NCBI GenBank assembly: GCA_963771845.1
Contig: CAVYVC010000005.1
Coordinates: forward strand, 62,001-126,000
DNA: 64,000 nucleotides
Origin: VAZQ01 sp963771845
Lineage (GTDB): Bacteria > Pseudomonadota > Alphaproteobacteria > Rhizobiales > Xanthobacteraceae
Direction of reading: 5' to 3'
This document shows positions 26,731 through 35,722 of this stretch, piece by piece. The position numbers and the translations under genes are program-made. Below the pieces are notes generated by a model. The model saw only the letters and a program-made list of their open reading frames with translations, made no database searches and had not been told where the DNA came from. Each line of letters begins with the position of its first letter. Positions within the stretch are counted from its first letter, which is position 1.

Positions 26731-26907
26731 ATGCTCAGTCGTGCGGTCGTTCTCAAAGTGCTCTGTGCCGCCATGGTTGGGTGTCTGGTCCTCCCGCTCG
26801 GAGGTCTGCTGTTTCCTTATCTCGATATTCCGGCCTTGGCGTTCAACGCTATCGAGGCGGTGGTGAGCGCCACTGTGGGGTTTAGCATCGCGGAATTGCT
26901 GGCCTAG
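26731..26907 (+). CDS. 58-residue membrane peptide
   Basis: ATG at 26731 has a good ribosome site (GGAGGG, seven bases upstream). The product has two hydrophobic stretches (about 6-30 and 36-56) with few charges and ends in IAELLA. No family recognised. It resembles the 71-residue two-helix protein at 22978-23193 in size and layout only. Confidence 0.55.
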   Translation: MLSRAVVLKVLCAAMVGCLVLPLGGLLFPYLDIPALAFNAIEAVVSATVGFSIAELLA

Positions 26908-27273
26908 CAGCGCCGATAACAAGACGTGGTGGTTGTTATTATTTCAAAAAGCATTTTCGCGGCGCCATCCAGGTTGGAGCCTCCATCTCTTGCCGGAGTT
27001 CCCATGGGCTAGGATGTTGGGCATGGCGCCTAAATTTCTCCTGCTTGGCTGGACTCGGAAAGACGCGGTGGAAGCAAATCTGCAGGAGGCGATCTCTTCC
27101 CCCGGTCAGGCGATTATTTGAGCTGCGTTCAAAGTCCCTTTCGCGATCCCGCTCTTCGTGCATTCTGGGCTCGCGCAAGCTTCATCGGCGCCTGATGAGG
27201 CGCGAAGCGGCAGCTCATTCATGGGGCGCTTGCTGCGCGGGCGCTGCGCCCAGCCTCGATTGAGCCGCACTAG

Positions 27274-28827
27274 GAGCCTGTCCGAGTAATAGGGGGATTT
27301 TGCTGGCGAAAGAAGGGCAAGTCGAATTCTGTCTGTGCGCATGAGCAAGACATTTCGCGCCTGGAAGATCGATCAGCCGCTGTTTCTGCCGCCGACGGTG
27401 CAGGACTTTGTGGGCAAGGACCATCTCGCCCGCTTTGTGCTGAGCTTGGTGAGAGACGAGGTTGACCTTGCCGAGATCACTGGCACCTATGGCAGCGAGC
27501 GGGGCCAGCCGCCGTTCGATCCCACCATGATGACGGCGCTGCTGCTGTATTCCTACTGCTGCGGCATCTACTCGTCGCGTCGGATTGCCAAGGCGTGTCG
27601 CGAGCGGGTGGATTTCATGAGCATTGTGGGGCTCGAGGCGCCGGATTTTCGCACCATCTCGGATTTCCGTAAGCGGCACTTGAAGGCGCTTGGCGGACTG
27701 TTCGGGCAAATCCTGCATCTGTGCGAGACGGCCGGCCTTGTGAAGCTCGGGCTGTGGCGCTCGATGGAACCAAGATCAAAGCCAACGCGTCGAAGCACAA
27801 GGCGATGAGCTACGAGCGCATGGAGGATCGCGCGTCGGAATTGGAAGCCGAGGTCGCCAAGTGGCTCAGGACGGCTGCGGCGGCGGACGCCGAGGATGAC
27901 AAGCTGTACGGCCGCGATAAGACCGGCGACGAGATGCCGGATTGGGTCGCCGACAAGAAGCTGCGCGCTGAGAGAATCCGCGCGGCCAAGGCCGAACTGG
28001 AGGCGGAGGCGAAGGCGGCTGCCGAGGCCAAGCTCAAGGCCGAAGTCGAGGCGGCAGAGAAGCGAGAGGCCGAGGGGCGCCGCAAACCCGGACGGCAAGC
28101 GGCTGCGCCCTCCACCGAGCCGGATGCCAAAGCCCAGAAGAACTTCACCGATCCGCAGAGCCGGATCATGAAGAGCAAGGACGGGTTCGTGCAGGCCTAC
28201 AACGCCCAGGCCGCCGTCGATGCAGAAGCGCAGATCATCGTGGCGCAGGACGTGACGCAGTGCGCGGTCGATTGCGCCCAGCTGGTGCCGATGATCGATG
28301 CGATCGAGACCAATCTCGGCCGCAAGCCCGACCAGCTATCGGCGGATGCCGGCTACTGCTCAGAGGCCAATCTCGAAGCATTGGAGAACCGCGACATCGA
28401 TGCCTACGTGGCGACGGGCCGCGCCAGGGATGCTGTCGCCGGCACCCTCAAAGGCAAGGCCACCGCCGCATTACCCGCCGGCTCCGAGGAAACCGCACCG
28501 TCGCGCGTCGAGGCGATGCGCGCCAAGATCAAGGCCGGCGGCCACGAAAGCCCTTATCGGCTGCGCAAGCAACTCCCCGAGCCGGTGTTCGGGCAGATCA
28601 AACAGGCTCGCGGCTTCCGCCAGTTTCTGCTACGCGGCTTCGAGAAAGTGCGCGCCGAGTGGGCTATCGTCTGCACCGTCCACAATCTTCTGAAGCTCGC
28701 CCACAGGCGGAGTCTGCCTGCAATGTCGCTGACGCCCGCTGCATAGCGGGCGTCACAACAGGTTACGCCCACCAATCAAACTTCGGCCTGGGCTACATCT
28801 CCCAACCACGATAATCTGGACAGGCTC
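27274..28827 (+). mobile_element. IS1182-family insertion sequence
   Basis: Ends carry inverted repeats (GAGCCTGTCC left, GGACAGGCTC right). CTAG lies directly outside both ends (27270-27273 and 28828-28831), fitting the palindromic CTAG target duplication of IS1182-type elements. Length is about 1.55 kb. It sits between a small membrane gene and a flippase-like gene and interrupts nothing recognisable. Confidence 0.88.
27335..28746 (+). pseudogene. IS1182 transposase, frameshifted
   Basis: Residues 1-145 (FRAWKIDQPLFLPPTVQDFV, DFRTISDFRKRH) are the N-terminal transposase domain in one frame, ending with CETAGLVKLG. The rest (VALDGTKIKANASKHKAMSY, ADAGYCSEANLEA, EPVFGQIKQARGFRQFLLRG) is one base out of frame. 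The break is at about 27753, where GGGCTGTGG probably replaces GGGCATGTGG: a single lost base. IS1182 elements normally use one uninterrupted frame, so this copy is probably inactive unless it is a sequencing error. Confidence 0.85.
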
Positions 28828-28891
28828 CTAGCGCGATATACAAAGCTTTGCAGGCTATATTCGAACGAACTGGTTCAGTCCGGCCATTCCG

Positions 28892-29920
28892 ATGCTCATG
28901 AACGAGCAACTGATGCTGCAATACGATTCGAACAAGATCCGCTCGGCAGCACATGAACGTGGGTATTCGCACACAATCAATAAGGCAGCAATGGTTGCGG
29001 CCAAGCTCATCATAACCGGCCTTTGCTTCTGGTACTTGTTGCGGAAGATCGAATTTGGTGGGCTTTTCGCCACGCTTCGCCAGTTGGAATTCGGTTGGGC
29101 AGCAGCTGCCCCGTTGATCGTGATTTTGCAGACGCCGTTCGTCGCCATGCGCTGGCGCGAAGTACTAAAGGTGCTCGTGGGGATCGACCGGCGAATTGCG
29201 AGCATTGCCATCCTCGCGATCACCGCAATCGGCGGGTTCTTCATGCAAGTCCTGCCGATCTTGATGGGGGACGGCGTACGAGCCTGGCTTCTTGTCCGGC
29301 GCGGATGTGATTTGCGCAACGCGGTGACCAGCATCGCCATCGATCGCGGTGTGAGCGTCGGCGGGATAATCGCGCTGACAATCGTCATTCTGCTCCTGCC
29401 GTCCAGCCTGTCCGCGCTCGGCGGCTATCGCGACCTTGTGCTGATCGTCAATAGCGCGCTCGTCCTCGCTGGGTTGCTTGTTCTTATGCTGCTCCCAAAG
29501 TTTATTCCACTATTCGAACGGTTTCGCTATTTGCGCTGGATCGCAAGTTTGGCCTCGGATACGCGCCGCGTCATTCTTGGCCCGAAAGGGCTCGGCATCC
29601 TGGGTCTTGCTTGTCTGATCGATGTGCTCACGATTATCGTCATCTGGTGCCTCGGACGAGCGCAGGGGCTGGTGTTGCCGGTATCCGATGCCGCCGTGTT
29701 GTTCGTGGTCATGATTGGCGTGACATTAATACCGATCTCTATCAATGGGTGGGGCCTGCGGGAGGTTGCCGTGGTTGCGGTGCTTGGACGTCACGGGATT
29801 GCGCCGGAACAAGCGCTGGTTTTTTCCGTCTGCTTTGGGCTCGCGCTCGCGGCGGGCTCGGTGCCCGGAGCACTGGTCTGGCTTTTGTATTCAGTTGCGC
29901 CCCCAGGTGAGGGGGAATGA
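28892..29920 (+). CDS. Flippase-like membrane protein (LPG synthase TM / UPF0104 type)
   Basis: 342 residues with about eight hydrophobic segments and the pattern of the lysylphosphatidylglycerol-synthase transmembrane region: MGDGVRAWLLVRRG, SIAIDRG and ISINGWGLREVA. These proteins are thought to flip or handle lipids or polyprenyl-linked sugars. There is no soluble aminoacyl-transferase domain. The first 30 residues are polar. It stands alone downstream of the insertion sequence. Confidence 0.72.
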   Translation: MLMNEQLMLQYDSNKIRSAAHERGYSHTINKAAMVAAKLIITGLCFWYLLRKIEFGGLFATLRQLEFGWAAAAPLIVILQTPFVAMRWREVLKVLVGIDRRIASIAILAITAIGGFFMQVLPILMGDGVRAWLLVRRGCDLRNAVTSIAIDRGVSVGGIIALTIVILLLPSSLSALGGYRDLVLIVNSALVLAGLLVLMLLPKFIPLFERFRYLRWIASLASDTRRVILGPKGLGILGLACLIDVLTIIVIWCLGRAQGLVLPVSDAAVLFVVMIGVTLIPISINGWGLREVAVVAVLGRHGIAPEQALVFSVCFGLALAAGSVPGALVWLLYSVAPPGEGE

Positions 29921-30153
29921 AGCGGGTCGGGCTGCGCTACCATGACGGGGTGGCTGGACCCTGAGCTTTGGCGCCTCAAGGCAAAATTTTAGAGCCCAAA
30001 AAAGCTGAAACGATCGAATACTTTGGGCGCGCAGTTGATCTCATCCGCAGTGGATCAAAATTGCTCGAACTTCGCGCTGCCACGAGTCTTGCAGCTGCCT
30101 GCAAATGCAGGGACGACGAGATGATGCGCGTAGTCTTCTGAAGTCGCGCTTGT

Positions 30154-31140
30154 TCACTCGATCACCTCGTCGGCGCGCAGTGGGAGCGCCAGCGGAATGG
30201 AGAGACCCAGCGCCTTCGCAGTCTTCATATTGATCACAAGCTCGAACTTGGTCGGTGCTTGAACAGGAAGGTCGCCCGGCTTCTCACCCCGCAGGATGCG
30301 GTCGACATAGGTCGCCGCTCCGCGCCATTGATCATTCGGATCCGGTCCGTAGGCGAGCAATCCCCCCTCGGCTGCGAAGTTCGGGAAAGGATAGACGGCC
30401 GGCAGGCGCTGCCCCGCCGCCAGGATGATGATCGATGCGCGGTTCGCCAGGGTATAGCGGTGAGGCAGGACAATGAGGCCGCCGTCGCTCTGGCTGCCGA
30501 AATCGGCGACCGCGCGCTCGATGTTGCCGTCAAGGATATTGATGGCATTTATCGTGATCCCAAGCGATGGTGCGACGGCCTCGGCCGCGCGCAGCATTGC
30601 ACGATCGATTGGGGTGTCGGAACCGAACAGCACCGCGGCCCGGCGGAGATTTGGCGCCGCCTCCTTGAGGACGCCGAGCCATTTACCACCCATCTCCGGT
30701 TCGAAAGCCCAGAAGCCAGTGATGTTGCCGCCTGGACGCGCGAGGTTCGTCACAAAGCCGCTGTCGACCGGATCGCCGACCTGCGTAAAGACCAGCGGGA
30801 TCGTGCTGGTCAGCCGCGCGAGTGCGCCAAGAGCTGGAGTACTGGCAACCGCGATGACATCCGGTGCCGAGCGGACCAGGTCCGCCGCCGCCGCCTTGAT
30901 ACGCTCGCTTTCACCCGCGCTCCAGCGATAGTCGATCCGCAAGTTGCGGCCGTCGGTCCAGCCGAGCCGCTGCAGCGTGCCGATAAATGCCGCGACGCTG
31001 GCCTGACCTTCGCGATCAGAGTGCGCGTAGTTGATCAGCATGCCGATCCGCCGCACTTGGTCGCCTTGCTGCGCGCGCGCCACGAGCGGACACGCGGCCA
31101 CCGCGCCGCCGAGAGACGTTATGAACTCACGTCGCCGCAT
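30154..31140 (-). CDS. Orphan ABC substrate-binding protein, copy A
   Basis: 328 residues, PF04392-like. The Tat-type signal MRRREFIT...VARAQQ would deliver a folded binding protein to the periplasm; the mature domain has ARPGGNITGF and ends in ADEVIE. The ATG at 31140 is set by the signal; the open frame upstream is not conserved. It belongs to the subgroup with GKWLGVLKE near residue 175. No permease or ATPase adjoins it. Ligand unknown; relatives are annotated as peptide, amino-acid or aromatic binders. Its upstream region matches that of copy E. It is the only copy outside the tRNA-bounded region. Confidence 0.83.
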   Translation of the reverse strand: MRRREFITSLGGAVAACPLVARAQQGDQVRRIGMLINYAHSDREGQASVAAFIGTLQRLGWTDGRNLRIDYRWSAGESERIKAAAADLVRSAPDVIAVASTPALGALARLTSTIPLVFTQVGDPVDSGFVTNLARPGGNITGFWAFEPEMGGKWLGVLKEAAPNLRRAAVLFGSDTPIDRAMLRAAEAVAPSLGITINAINILDGNIERAVADFGSQSDGGLIVLPHRYTLANRASIIILAAGQRLPAVYPFPNFAAEGGLLAYGPDPNDQWRGAATYVDRILRGEKPGDLPVQAPTKFELVINMKTAKALGLSIPLALPLRADEVIE

Positions 31141-31165
31141 ATTCCGCACCCAAGCTCGGGGGACG

Positions 31166-31204
31166 GCATTGTATCGGCTCAAACGAGTACTTTGATAGGG
31201 GCTC
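31166..31204 (-). promoter_or_regulatory. Upstream element shared by binding-protein copies A and E
   Basis: On the minus strand CCCCTATCAAAG, ACTCG, TTGAGC and GATACAAT follow in order, ending 26 bases before the copy A start. The same order with few changes lies at 42882-42843 before copy E. TTGAGC and TACAAT could serve as promoter boxes, but spacing is short. Confidence 0.5.
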
Positions 31205-31357
31205 AAACCGGCGTCCAAACCATTGCCGCTGTGCACGCCCAATATCTCTTGTGGGTCAATTCCCGCGCTCGGCTCGAATGAGCGCGAGTCCTTTCGCCGG
31301 GTCCGGACGCAAACCTGCGGCGCTACAGTGCTCGCGCAGATACGGTACTTCGCGCGA

Positions 31358-31705
31358 TCAAGTTCTGCGCCGCCGCCGCAGGATCGATACGGGGCCTTCC
31401 CCCGCGGCGTCTTTCTCGTTTGCGAGTGCATCCGCCGTGTCGCCTGCACGCACAAGCTCGCGCTGTAGGTCCTTCACCCGGCTTTCGCTCAGGAATTGCG
31501 ATTCAAGATCGAGCACGACCGCGACCATTTCCCGGTCACGCTCAATCGCTTCGACCGCGTCCTGGTGTCGCTCTTTTTAGTTACGGAGCTGCCGATCGAG
31601 CGCTTCCAGCGCGTCACTGTGGCGTTCGTCTTCATCGCGACGAAGCGGGTCGATCAAGTCCAGCCGACCTTGCAAATCGGCCGTAATGTCCCGCAAACGC
31701 GCCAT
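31358..31705 (-). pseudogene. Small charged helical protein with an internal stop
   Basis: From ATG 31705 the frame reads MARLRDITADLQGRLDL, DERHSDALEALDRQLRN, a TAA at 31579-31577, then continues in the same frame as KERHQDAVEAIERDREMV and ESRVKDLQRELVRAGD to a stop at 31358. Both halves are rich in Glu, Arg and Leu and look like one coiled-coil protein of about 115 residues. No family recognised. It lies just outside the tRNA footprint. Confidence 0.45.
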
Positions 31706-31859
31706 GCGAATACCCGTACAAGAACCTGCTTGCATCCTTTGCGCCCGTGAGGCGAGCGCAGTCCTCGTACGCATCACATAGACCCGAGTGCCCGACACCA
31801 TTTGCAATCCGAGTCAGTTGCGAGGAGGTTACAGTCAATTGGAACCTGCGGGCTGTTCG

Positions 31860-31911
31860 TGGTGCTGCCGGTAAGGATTGAACTTACGACCTCCCCCTTA
31901 CCAAGGGCGAG
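31860..31911 (-). tRNA. 3' half of tRNA-Thr(GGT), probable attachment site
   Basis: The minus strand reads from the anticodon arm (CCCTTGGTAAGGG, anticodon GGT) through a sound T arm (GTAAG TTCAATC CTTAC) to an acceptor end GGCAGCACCA. The 5' half (acceptor strand and D arm) is absent or unrecognisable. This is the displaced 3' fragment left when an element integrates into a tRNA gene. A tyrosine recombinase starts its coding region just beyond, on the same strand. Confidence 0.8.
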
Positions 31912-31966
31912 GGCGTGCTCATTATCTATGTGGCAGTCTTTGCATTTTCAGTCTGCTCTTGCAGAC

Positions 31967-31986
31967 TGTCCAGATTTTGTCCAGTT
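31967..31986. repeat. 20-base direct repeat, left copy
   Basis: TGTCCAGATTTTGTCCAGTT, itself two TGTCCAG units 12 bases apart, lies 14 bases past the integrase stop. An exact second copy in the same orientation is at 63895-63914. It could be paired arm-type integrase sites. Confidence 0.7.
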
Positions 31987-32000
31987 GAGCGGTCGGGCCA

Positions 32001-33038
32001 TTATGCAACCTTGGATCGTCTTGCAGTCTGCTTCCTCGGCTTCGGCAGCGTCCAGTTTGCCAGTGCGGCTTTGATCGAGGGCTCAAGCTGAGACACGTTG
32101 ACGTGCGCATAGCGCAGCACCATGCGCTCTGATTTCCAGCCGCCGAGCTTCATCAAACCGATCAGGTCGCGGTTGGCCGCGTAATGCCACGTCGCCCAGG
32201 TGTGCCGGCAGTCGTGCGGTGAAAAGTCCTCGATCCCGGCGCGCCGGCAGGCAGCGTTGAATGCGGTCTTGATCTGACCGCCGCCTGGGCCGTCGGGTTT
32301 TTCTGCGTAAGGAACGCCCCTATTGGTCAGGAACACGCGCCCTTCCCGATGCCGCAGGGCTGCGAGCTCGGCGAGGACACGGCGATCCAATGGCACTCCG
32401 CGCGCCTCGCCGTTCTTCGTCGCGGGAAAGGTCACATGCGCGCGGGCAAGTTCGACGTCGCGCCAGTCCAGATACAGCGCTTCCGACATGCGAGCGCCGG
32501 TGCAGAGGAGAAACACGATCAGCGGGCGCAGATGTTTCGCGCAGGCAGCGATCAGGCGGTTGGCTTCCTCGAACGTGATCCAGCGGATGCGTTCGTCCTC
32601 GATCGCCGGCCGCTCAATCGGCCGGTGCTCGGTGAGGCCGCGCTTGGCGGCGAAATGCAGCACCGCCGAAATCGGCGTATAGGCTTGCCGGTTGCGCGTG
32701 GCCGGCGAGGCGTCCGGATAGAGCTTCACGGCGAGCTTGTCGATCGCCAGCTGGTCGAGCTTGGCGAGCGGCAGCGATCCGATGGCGTCGATGATCGGCT
32801 GCAGATAGAGCGTCTCGCCGCCGCCATCCATGTAGGCTACGGCCGCTTCGACGAAGGTGGCGGTCGCCTTGTGGCCATGGATACTACGTTCGAGCAGCTG
32901 CGCTTCGAGGAGCGCGCGGATCTCCTCGGCTTTTTGCTTGCTGTCAGTGCGCGTGCTCTCGCGAACAGCGATGCCTCGGACCGTGCCTGATAGGTGCCAG
33001 TATTTGCGACCTGGTCGTTTAACGAGCTTGATGGGCAT
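32001..33038 (-). CDS. Tyrosine recombinase (site-specific integrase)
   Basis: 345 residues. An N-terminal DNA-binding part (about 1-140) is followed by the catalytic domain with R183 (CTGARMSEALYLDW), K208, H275 and R278 (SPHDCRHTWATWH), W301 in the second His position and the nucleophile Y310 (LRYAHVN). All are present, so the enzyme should be active. It lies about 90 bases from the tRNA-Thr fragment and faces it, the standard layout for an island integrase. The helix-turn-helix gene upstream overlaps its 5' end. Confidence 0.9.
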   Translation of the reverse strand: MPIKLVKRPGRKYWHLSGTVRGIAVRESTRTDSKQKAEEIRALLEAQLLERSIHGHKATATFVEAAVAYMDGGGETLYLQPIIDAIGSLPLAKLDQLAIDKLAVKLYPDASPATRNRQAYTPISAVLHFAAKRGLTEHRPIERPAIEDERIRWITFEEANRLIAACAKHLRPLIVFLLCTGARMSEALYLDWRDVELARAHVTFPATKNGEARGVPLDRRVLAELAALRHREGRVFLTNRGVPYAEKPDGPGGGQIKTAFNAACRRAGIEDFSPHDCRHTWATWHYAANRDLIGLMKLGGWKSERMVLRYAHVNVSQLEPSIKAALANWTLPKPRKQTARRSKVA

Positions 33039-33346
33039 TGCAGGCCCTCGTAAAGCGCGCTGATGTCGTCGCGCGTGAACAATTTGCGATTGCCGAGCTT
33101 GCGATAGAACGGGAACCGGCGGACGTATTCAAGCATGGTGCGGCGGGAAACGCGAAAGGTCGCAGCGACCTCCTCGAGCGTGAACAGCTTGAGAACGGCA
33201 TTACAATCGCGGCCGAGCTTGGCATTGATGCGGCGGCGCAACTCGCGATCGTCGACGAACACTGCAGAGCAGGGCTCGATCTTTTCGGGCTGAGACGCCT
33301 CGCACTCAGTTGTTTGGATCTCGGGCGGAATGATTCTCGCACGCAT
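32837..33346 (-). CDS. Excisionase-like helix-turn-helix protein
   Basis: A 169-residue frame whose middle carries the DNA-binding domain: LFTLEEVAATFRVSRRTMLEYVRRF and FYRKLGNRKLFTRDDISALYEGL, typical of MerR/Xis-like winged-helix proteins. It precedes the integrase and may control excision direction. The last 65 residues overlap the integrase coding sequence by 202 bases in another frame and are Arg/Ser-rich. I think the ancestral protein stopped near residue 105 and the extension is accidental. Confidence 0.65.
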   Translation of the reverse strand: MRARIIPPEIQTTECEASQPEKIEPCSAVFVDDRELRRRINAKLGRDCNAVLKLFTLEEVAATFRVSRRTMLEYVRRFPFYRKLGNRKLFTRDDISALYEGLQCPSSSLNDQVANTGTYQARSEASLFARARALTASKKPRRSARSSKRSCSNVVSMATRRPPPSSKRP

Positions 33347-33605
33347 ATCTCTGCCCTCGCTTTCCGCATCCGCCTGCGCCAGTTCGAGTGCGCTCCTCGG
33401 GATGCTAGCGCGATGAGGCAGCGGGAGAGGTCTCGCATGGTCGCTCCTTTGGCTGTTGTGGGGGTGGTCAGTCCCGAGACTGCGAGACTCCGGTTGCGCA
33501 TCGGCGTGCGCTATTCCTGGCCGAGACTCGCTGGCGGATTCCTCGATCGCACCCAGCAGACCAGCGAGACGAAAATGCGAGATCGGTGCTCAGTAACGGC
33601 ACTGG

Positions 33606-33791
33606 TCAGGCTCCTCCTGCTGTTGCTGGCTCATCGGTCAAAAGATGCATGCGCTTGGCGACACACTCGCGCATGGCAACGCGAACCATGGCCGAGAACG
33701 ATCGATCCTCCTTGCAGGCGAGCTTGCGCATCTGCTCCTCCAAGTCGCGATCGCACCTTACATAGATCGCCTGACCCTTCTTTTCGGGCAT
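33606..33791 (-). CDS. Ribbon-helix-helix DNA-binding protein
   Basis: 61 residues (MPEKKGQAIYVRCDRDLEEQ...) with the beta-strand plus two-helix pattern of the CopG/MetJ fold: GQAIYVRCD then LACKEDRSFSAMVRVAMREC. The ATG at 33791 has AGGAG eight bases upstream, which sets this start over a longer frame. It could regulate mobility genes or be an antitoxin without its toxin; no toxin adjoins. A second RHH gene is at 52800-52979. Confidence 0.6.
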   Translation of the reverse strand: MPEKKGQAIYVRCDRDLEEQMRKLACKEDRSFSAMVRVAMRECVAKRMHLLTDEPATAGGA

Positions 33792-34076
33792 TCGCAAAGC
33801 TCCTGTCGCCGACAGCGATCGCGATCGATCACTGCCTGTGATGGCTGTGCGTCCGCTATGGCGGACCTCGTTCCTGGGATTTACGCGCCTGGCAGCGATC
33901 CAGCTGCACTCCGCGCCCTGAGTTCCGCTGGGGAGTGGCACCGCGTCCTGGCCTGCTGCTTTCGGCCGCGGGGAGCTCTCAAAGCGAACGACGGGTCTCT
34001 CGGGCGAGACGGCCTTCGTCTCCAACAGTAAACAGCGTAGTGATTCCGCCGGACTGTGTCCAGTGGATGTTCAGTC

Positions 34077-34117
34077 GGCGATTATGTATTTGCAAATTTG
34101 CAAAATACATAATCGCC
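34077..34117. repeat. Large AT-rich inverted repeat
   Basis: Arms GGCGATTATGTATTT (34077-34091) and AAATACATAATCGCC (34103-34117) flank the nearly symmetric core GCAAATTTGC. It is 285 bases upstream of the ribbon-helix-helix gene. AT-rich cores of this size are used as recombination crossover sites or operators; no such sequence was found near the serine recombinase at 36.2 kb. Confidence 0.65.
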
Positions 34118-34560
34118 ATGCAGTCACGAGAACGAAAAATGTCCAAAATGGACGAAAATGGTTGGCAGCGGCTACGCGGCCCGCGATCGCGCGATCGTTC
34201 GCCCAGGATAGATGGTGAGGAGCCTCACTCGTTTGCTCGTGTACGGTCAAAAGCGCGGCTTGCGTCCTCGATCATGCGCTGTGCGATGGAGACAGCTGTG
34301 CGCTTGGTGACGAGCCGCTTGCCTTCATTGGGCTAGTACCTGCCGGGACAGAAACGCTTCACCCTCACCGGACCGGCTCCGTGTCCTGCCACGCTGTCAG
34401 GAATGCGTCAGCCGGGTTAGAATCCCCCTGTTGCTGCACCTCACTGCCGTGACCAAGTGGTTGAATTTGCGTCAGCTTACTGGCCAATCCGGTCGCGAGA
34501 TGGGTTGCCGCTCTGAGGATTTCGGGCTGAAAATGACCCACTCCGGAAGTGGGGCGGTCC
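34118..34560. other. Non-coding stretch with dispersed repeat copy
   Basis: Bases 34460-34550 contain TTGCGTCAGCTTACTGGCC, CTGAGGATTTCGGGCTGAAA and ATGACCCACT. The same blocks recur at 46413-46490 before binding-protein copy G, and in weaker form at 45490-45580. Short open frames here give a shared peptide (GHFQPEILRAA) but no start signals; I do not call a gene. Confidence 0.5.
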
Positions 34561-34610
34561 AATTTGCTGTGATGCACAACGGCTTCCCTTGATGTGGTAG
34601 AGTTTTGTCC
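34561..34610 (+). promoter_or_regulatory. Upstream palindrome element of copy B
   Basis: TTTGCTGTGATGCACAAC (34563-34580; core TGTG-ATG-CACA) is followed by GATGTGGTAGAGTTTTG, 21 bases before the copy B start. Equivalent elements with the same orientation precede copies C, F and J. Confidence 0.55.
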
Positions 34611-34630
34611 CTCAAGCTTGGGGAAGGCTC

Positions 34631-35614
34631 ATGAGGCGACGGGAATTCATTGCGTACATCGGCAGTGTGGCGACGTGGCCGCTCGCAGTGCGCGCGCAGC
34701 AGATAGGGATGCCGGTAATTGGTTTTCTTAGCGCCCGATCGCCATACGAGTTGTCGGCCGTTGTTGGCGCATTCCGGCAGGGTTTGGATGAGACTGGCTA
34801 TTTTGAGAGCAAGAATGTCATCATCGAATACCGATGGGCTGAGGGCCGGTACGACCGGTTGCCGGCGTTGGCAGCCGAACTGGTTGGCCGTCAGGTTGCG
34901 ATCATCGTTGCGGTAGGAGGCCCCACCACACCACAGGCCGCAAAAGCGGCAACCGCAACGATCCCGATTGTCTTCATCAGCGGCGCTGACCCTGTGCAGG
35001 AGGGACTTGTCGCGAGCATCAACAAGCCGGGCGGGAACGCAACTGGCGTGAACCCTCTGCTACCGGCGATGGAAGGCAAGCGCCTCGGGCTCCTGCGCGA
35101 AATGATACCGAACGCCGCGCTAATCGCCGTGCTGCTCAACCCGACCTCGCGGGATAATTTCAATCGCCAGCTGAATGATGTTCAGGAGGCTGCGCGCGGC
35201 GTCAGGCAGCAGCTCCTCGTCCTGCGCGCAAGCAACGAAGAGGAGATCGAGGCGGCATTGGCTACGGCGGCAGAGCGCCGAGCCAGCGCGCTGCTCGTTA
35301 CGGCCGACCCGTTCATGTTGAGCCGCCGGGAGCGATTGGTGGCACTTGCCGCCCACTACGCCATTCCGGCTATCTATGAGGTACGCGAATACGCCACTGC
35401 CGGCGGCTTGATGAGCTACGGGATCAGCCTCACCGACGCTTACCGGCAAGCTGGCGTTTATGTCGGCCGCATCATCAAGGGTGAAAAACCGGGCGACTTG
35501 CCCGTACTACAGCCAACCAAATTCGACTTTGTCATCAATCTCAAGACCGCCAAGGCGCTGGGGCTCACCATTCCGCCGGGGCTGCTCTCGATTGCGGACG
35601 AGGTGATCGAATAA
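34631..35614 (+). CDS. Orphan ABC substrate-binding protein, copy B
   Basis: 327 residues starting MRRREFIAYIGS, with an RAQQ cleavage region. It belongs to the second subgroup (EGKRLGLLREM rather than GKWLxxLKE), with NKPGGNATGV, EYATAGGLMSYG and the ending IADEVIE. It is the only intact plus-strand solo copy. GGGGAAGGCTC upstream is a plausible ribosome site. It is preceded by the repeat plus palindrome also found at other copies, which suggests it moved together with its own upstream region. Confidence 0.83.
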   Translation: MRRREFIAYIGSVATWPLAVRAQQIGMPVIGFLSARSPYELSAVVGAFRQGLDETGYFESKNVIIEYRWAEGRYDRLPALAAELVGRQVAIIVAVGGPTTPQAAKAATATIPIVFISGADPVQEGLVASINKPGGNATGVNPLLPAMEGKRLGLLREMIPNAALIAVLLNPTSRDNFNRQLNDVQEAARGVRQQLLVLRASNEEEIEAALATAAERRASALLVTADPFMLSRRERLVALAAHYAIPAIYEVREYATAGGLMSYGISLTDAYRQAGVYVGRIIKGEKPGDLPVLQPTKFDFVINLKTAKALGLTIPPGLLSIADEVIE

Positions 35615-35655
35615 TTGCAGATAATTTGCTGCACCTGCTCAGGTCTCCTGTTGGC

Positions 35656-35722
35656 ACTTCTCTGCCGCTCCGCTGCGGTGCAGAATACCGGCAGCTATTA
35701 AAGCTAACCTGACGTTCGGTCA
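35656..35722. repeat. 65-base repeat, first copy
   Basis: CTCTGCCGCTCCGCTGCGGT, then ACCGGCAGCTAT and AACCTGACGTTCGG. A second copy lies at 49275-49338 at the end of the group II intron. Here it covers the 3' end of the DUF488-like gene. Confidence 0.6.

Noticed and set aside
30259..31281. Long plus-strand frame antisense to binding-protein copy A
   Set aside because: Antisense shadow; the minus frame has signal peptide, family motifs and normal ending.
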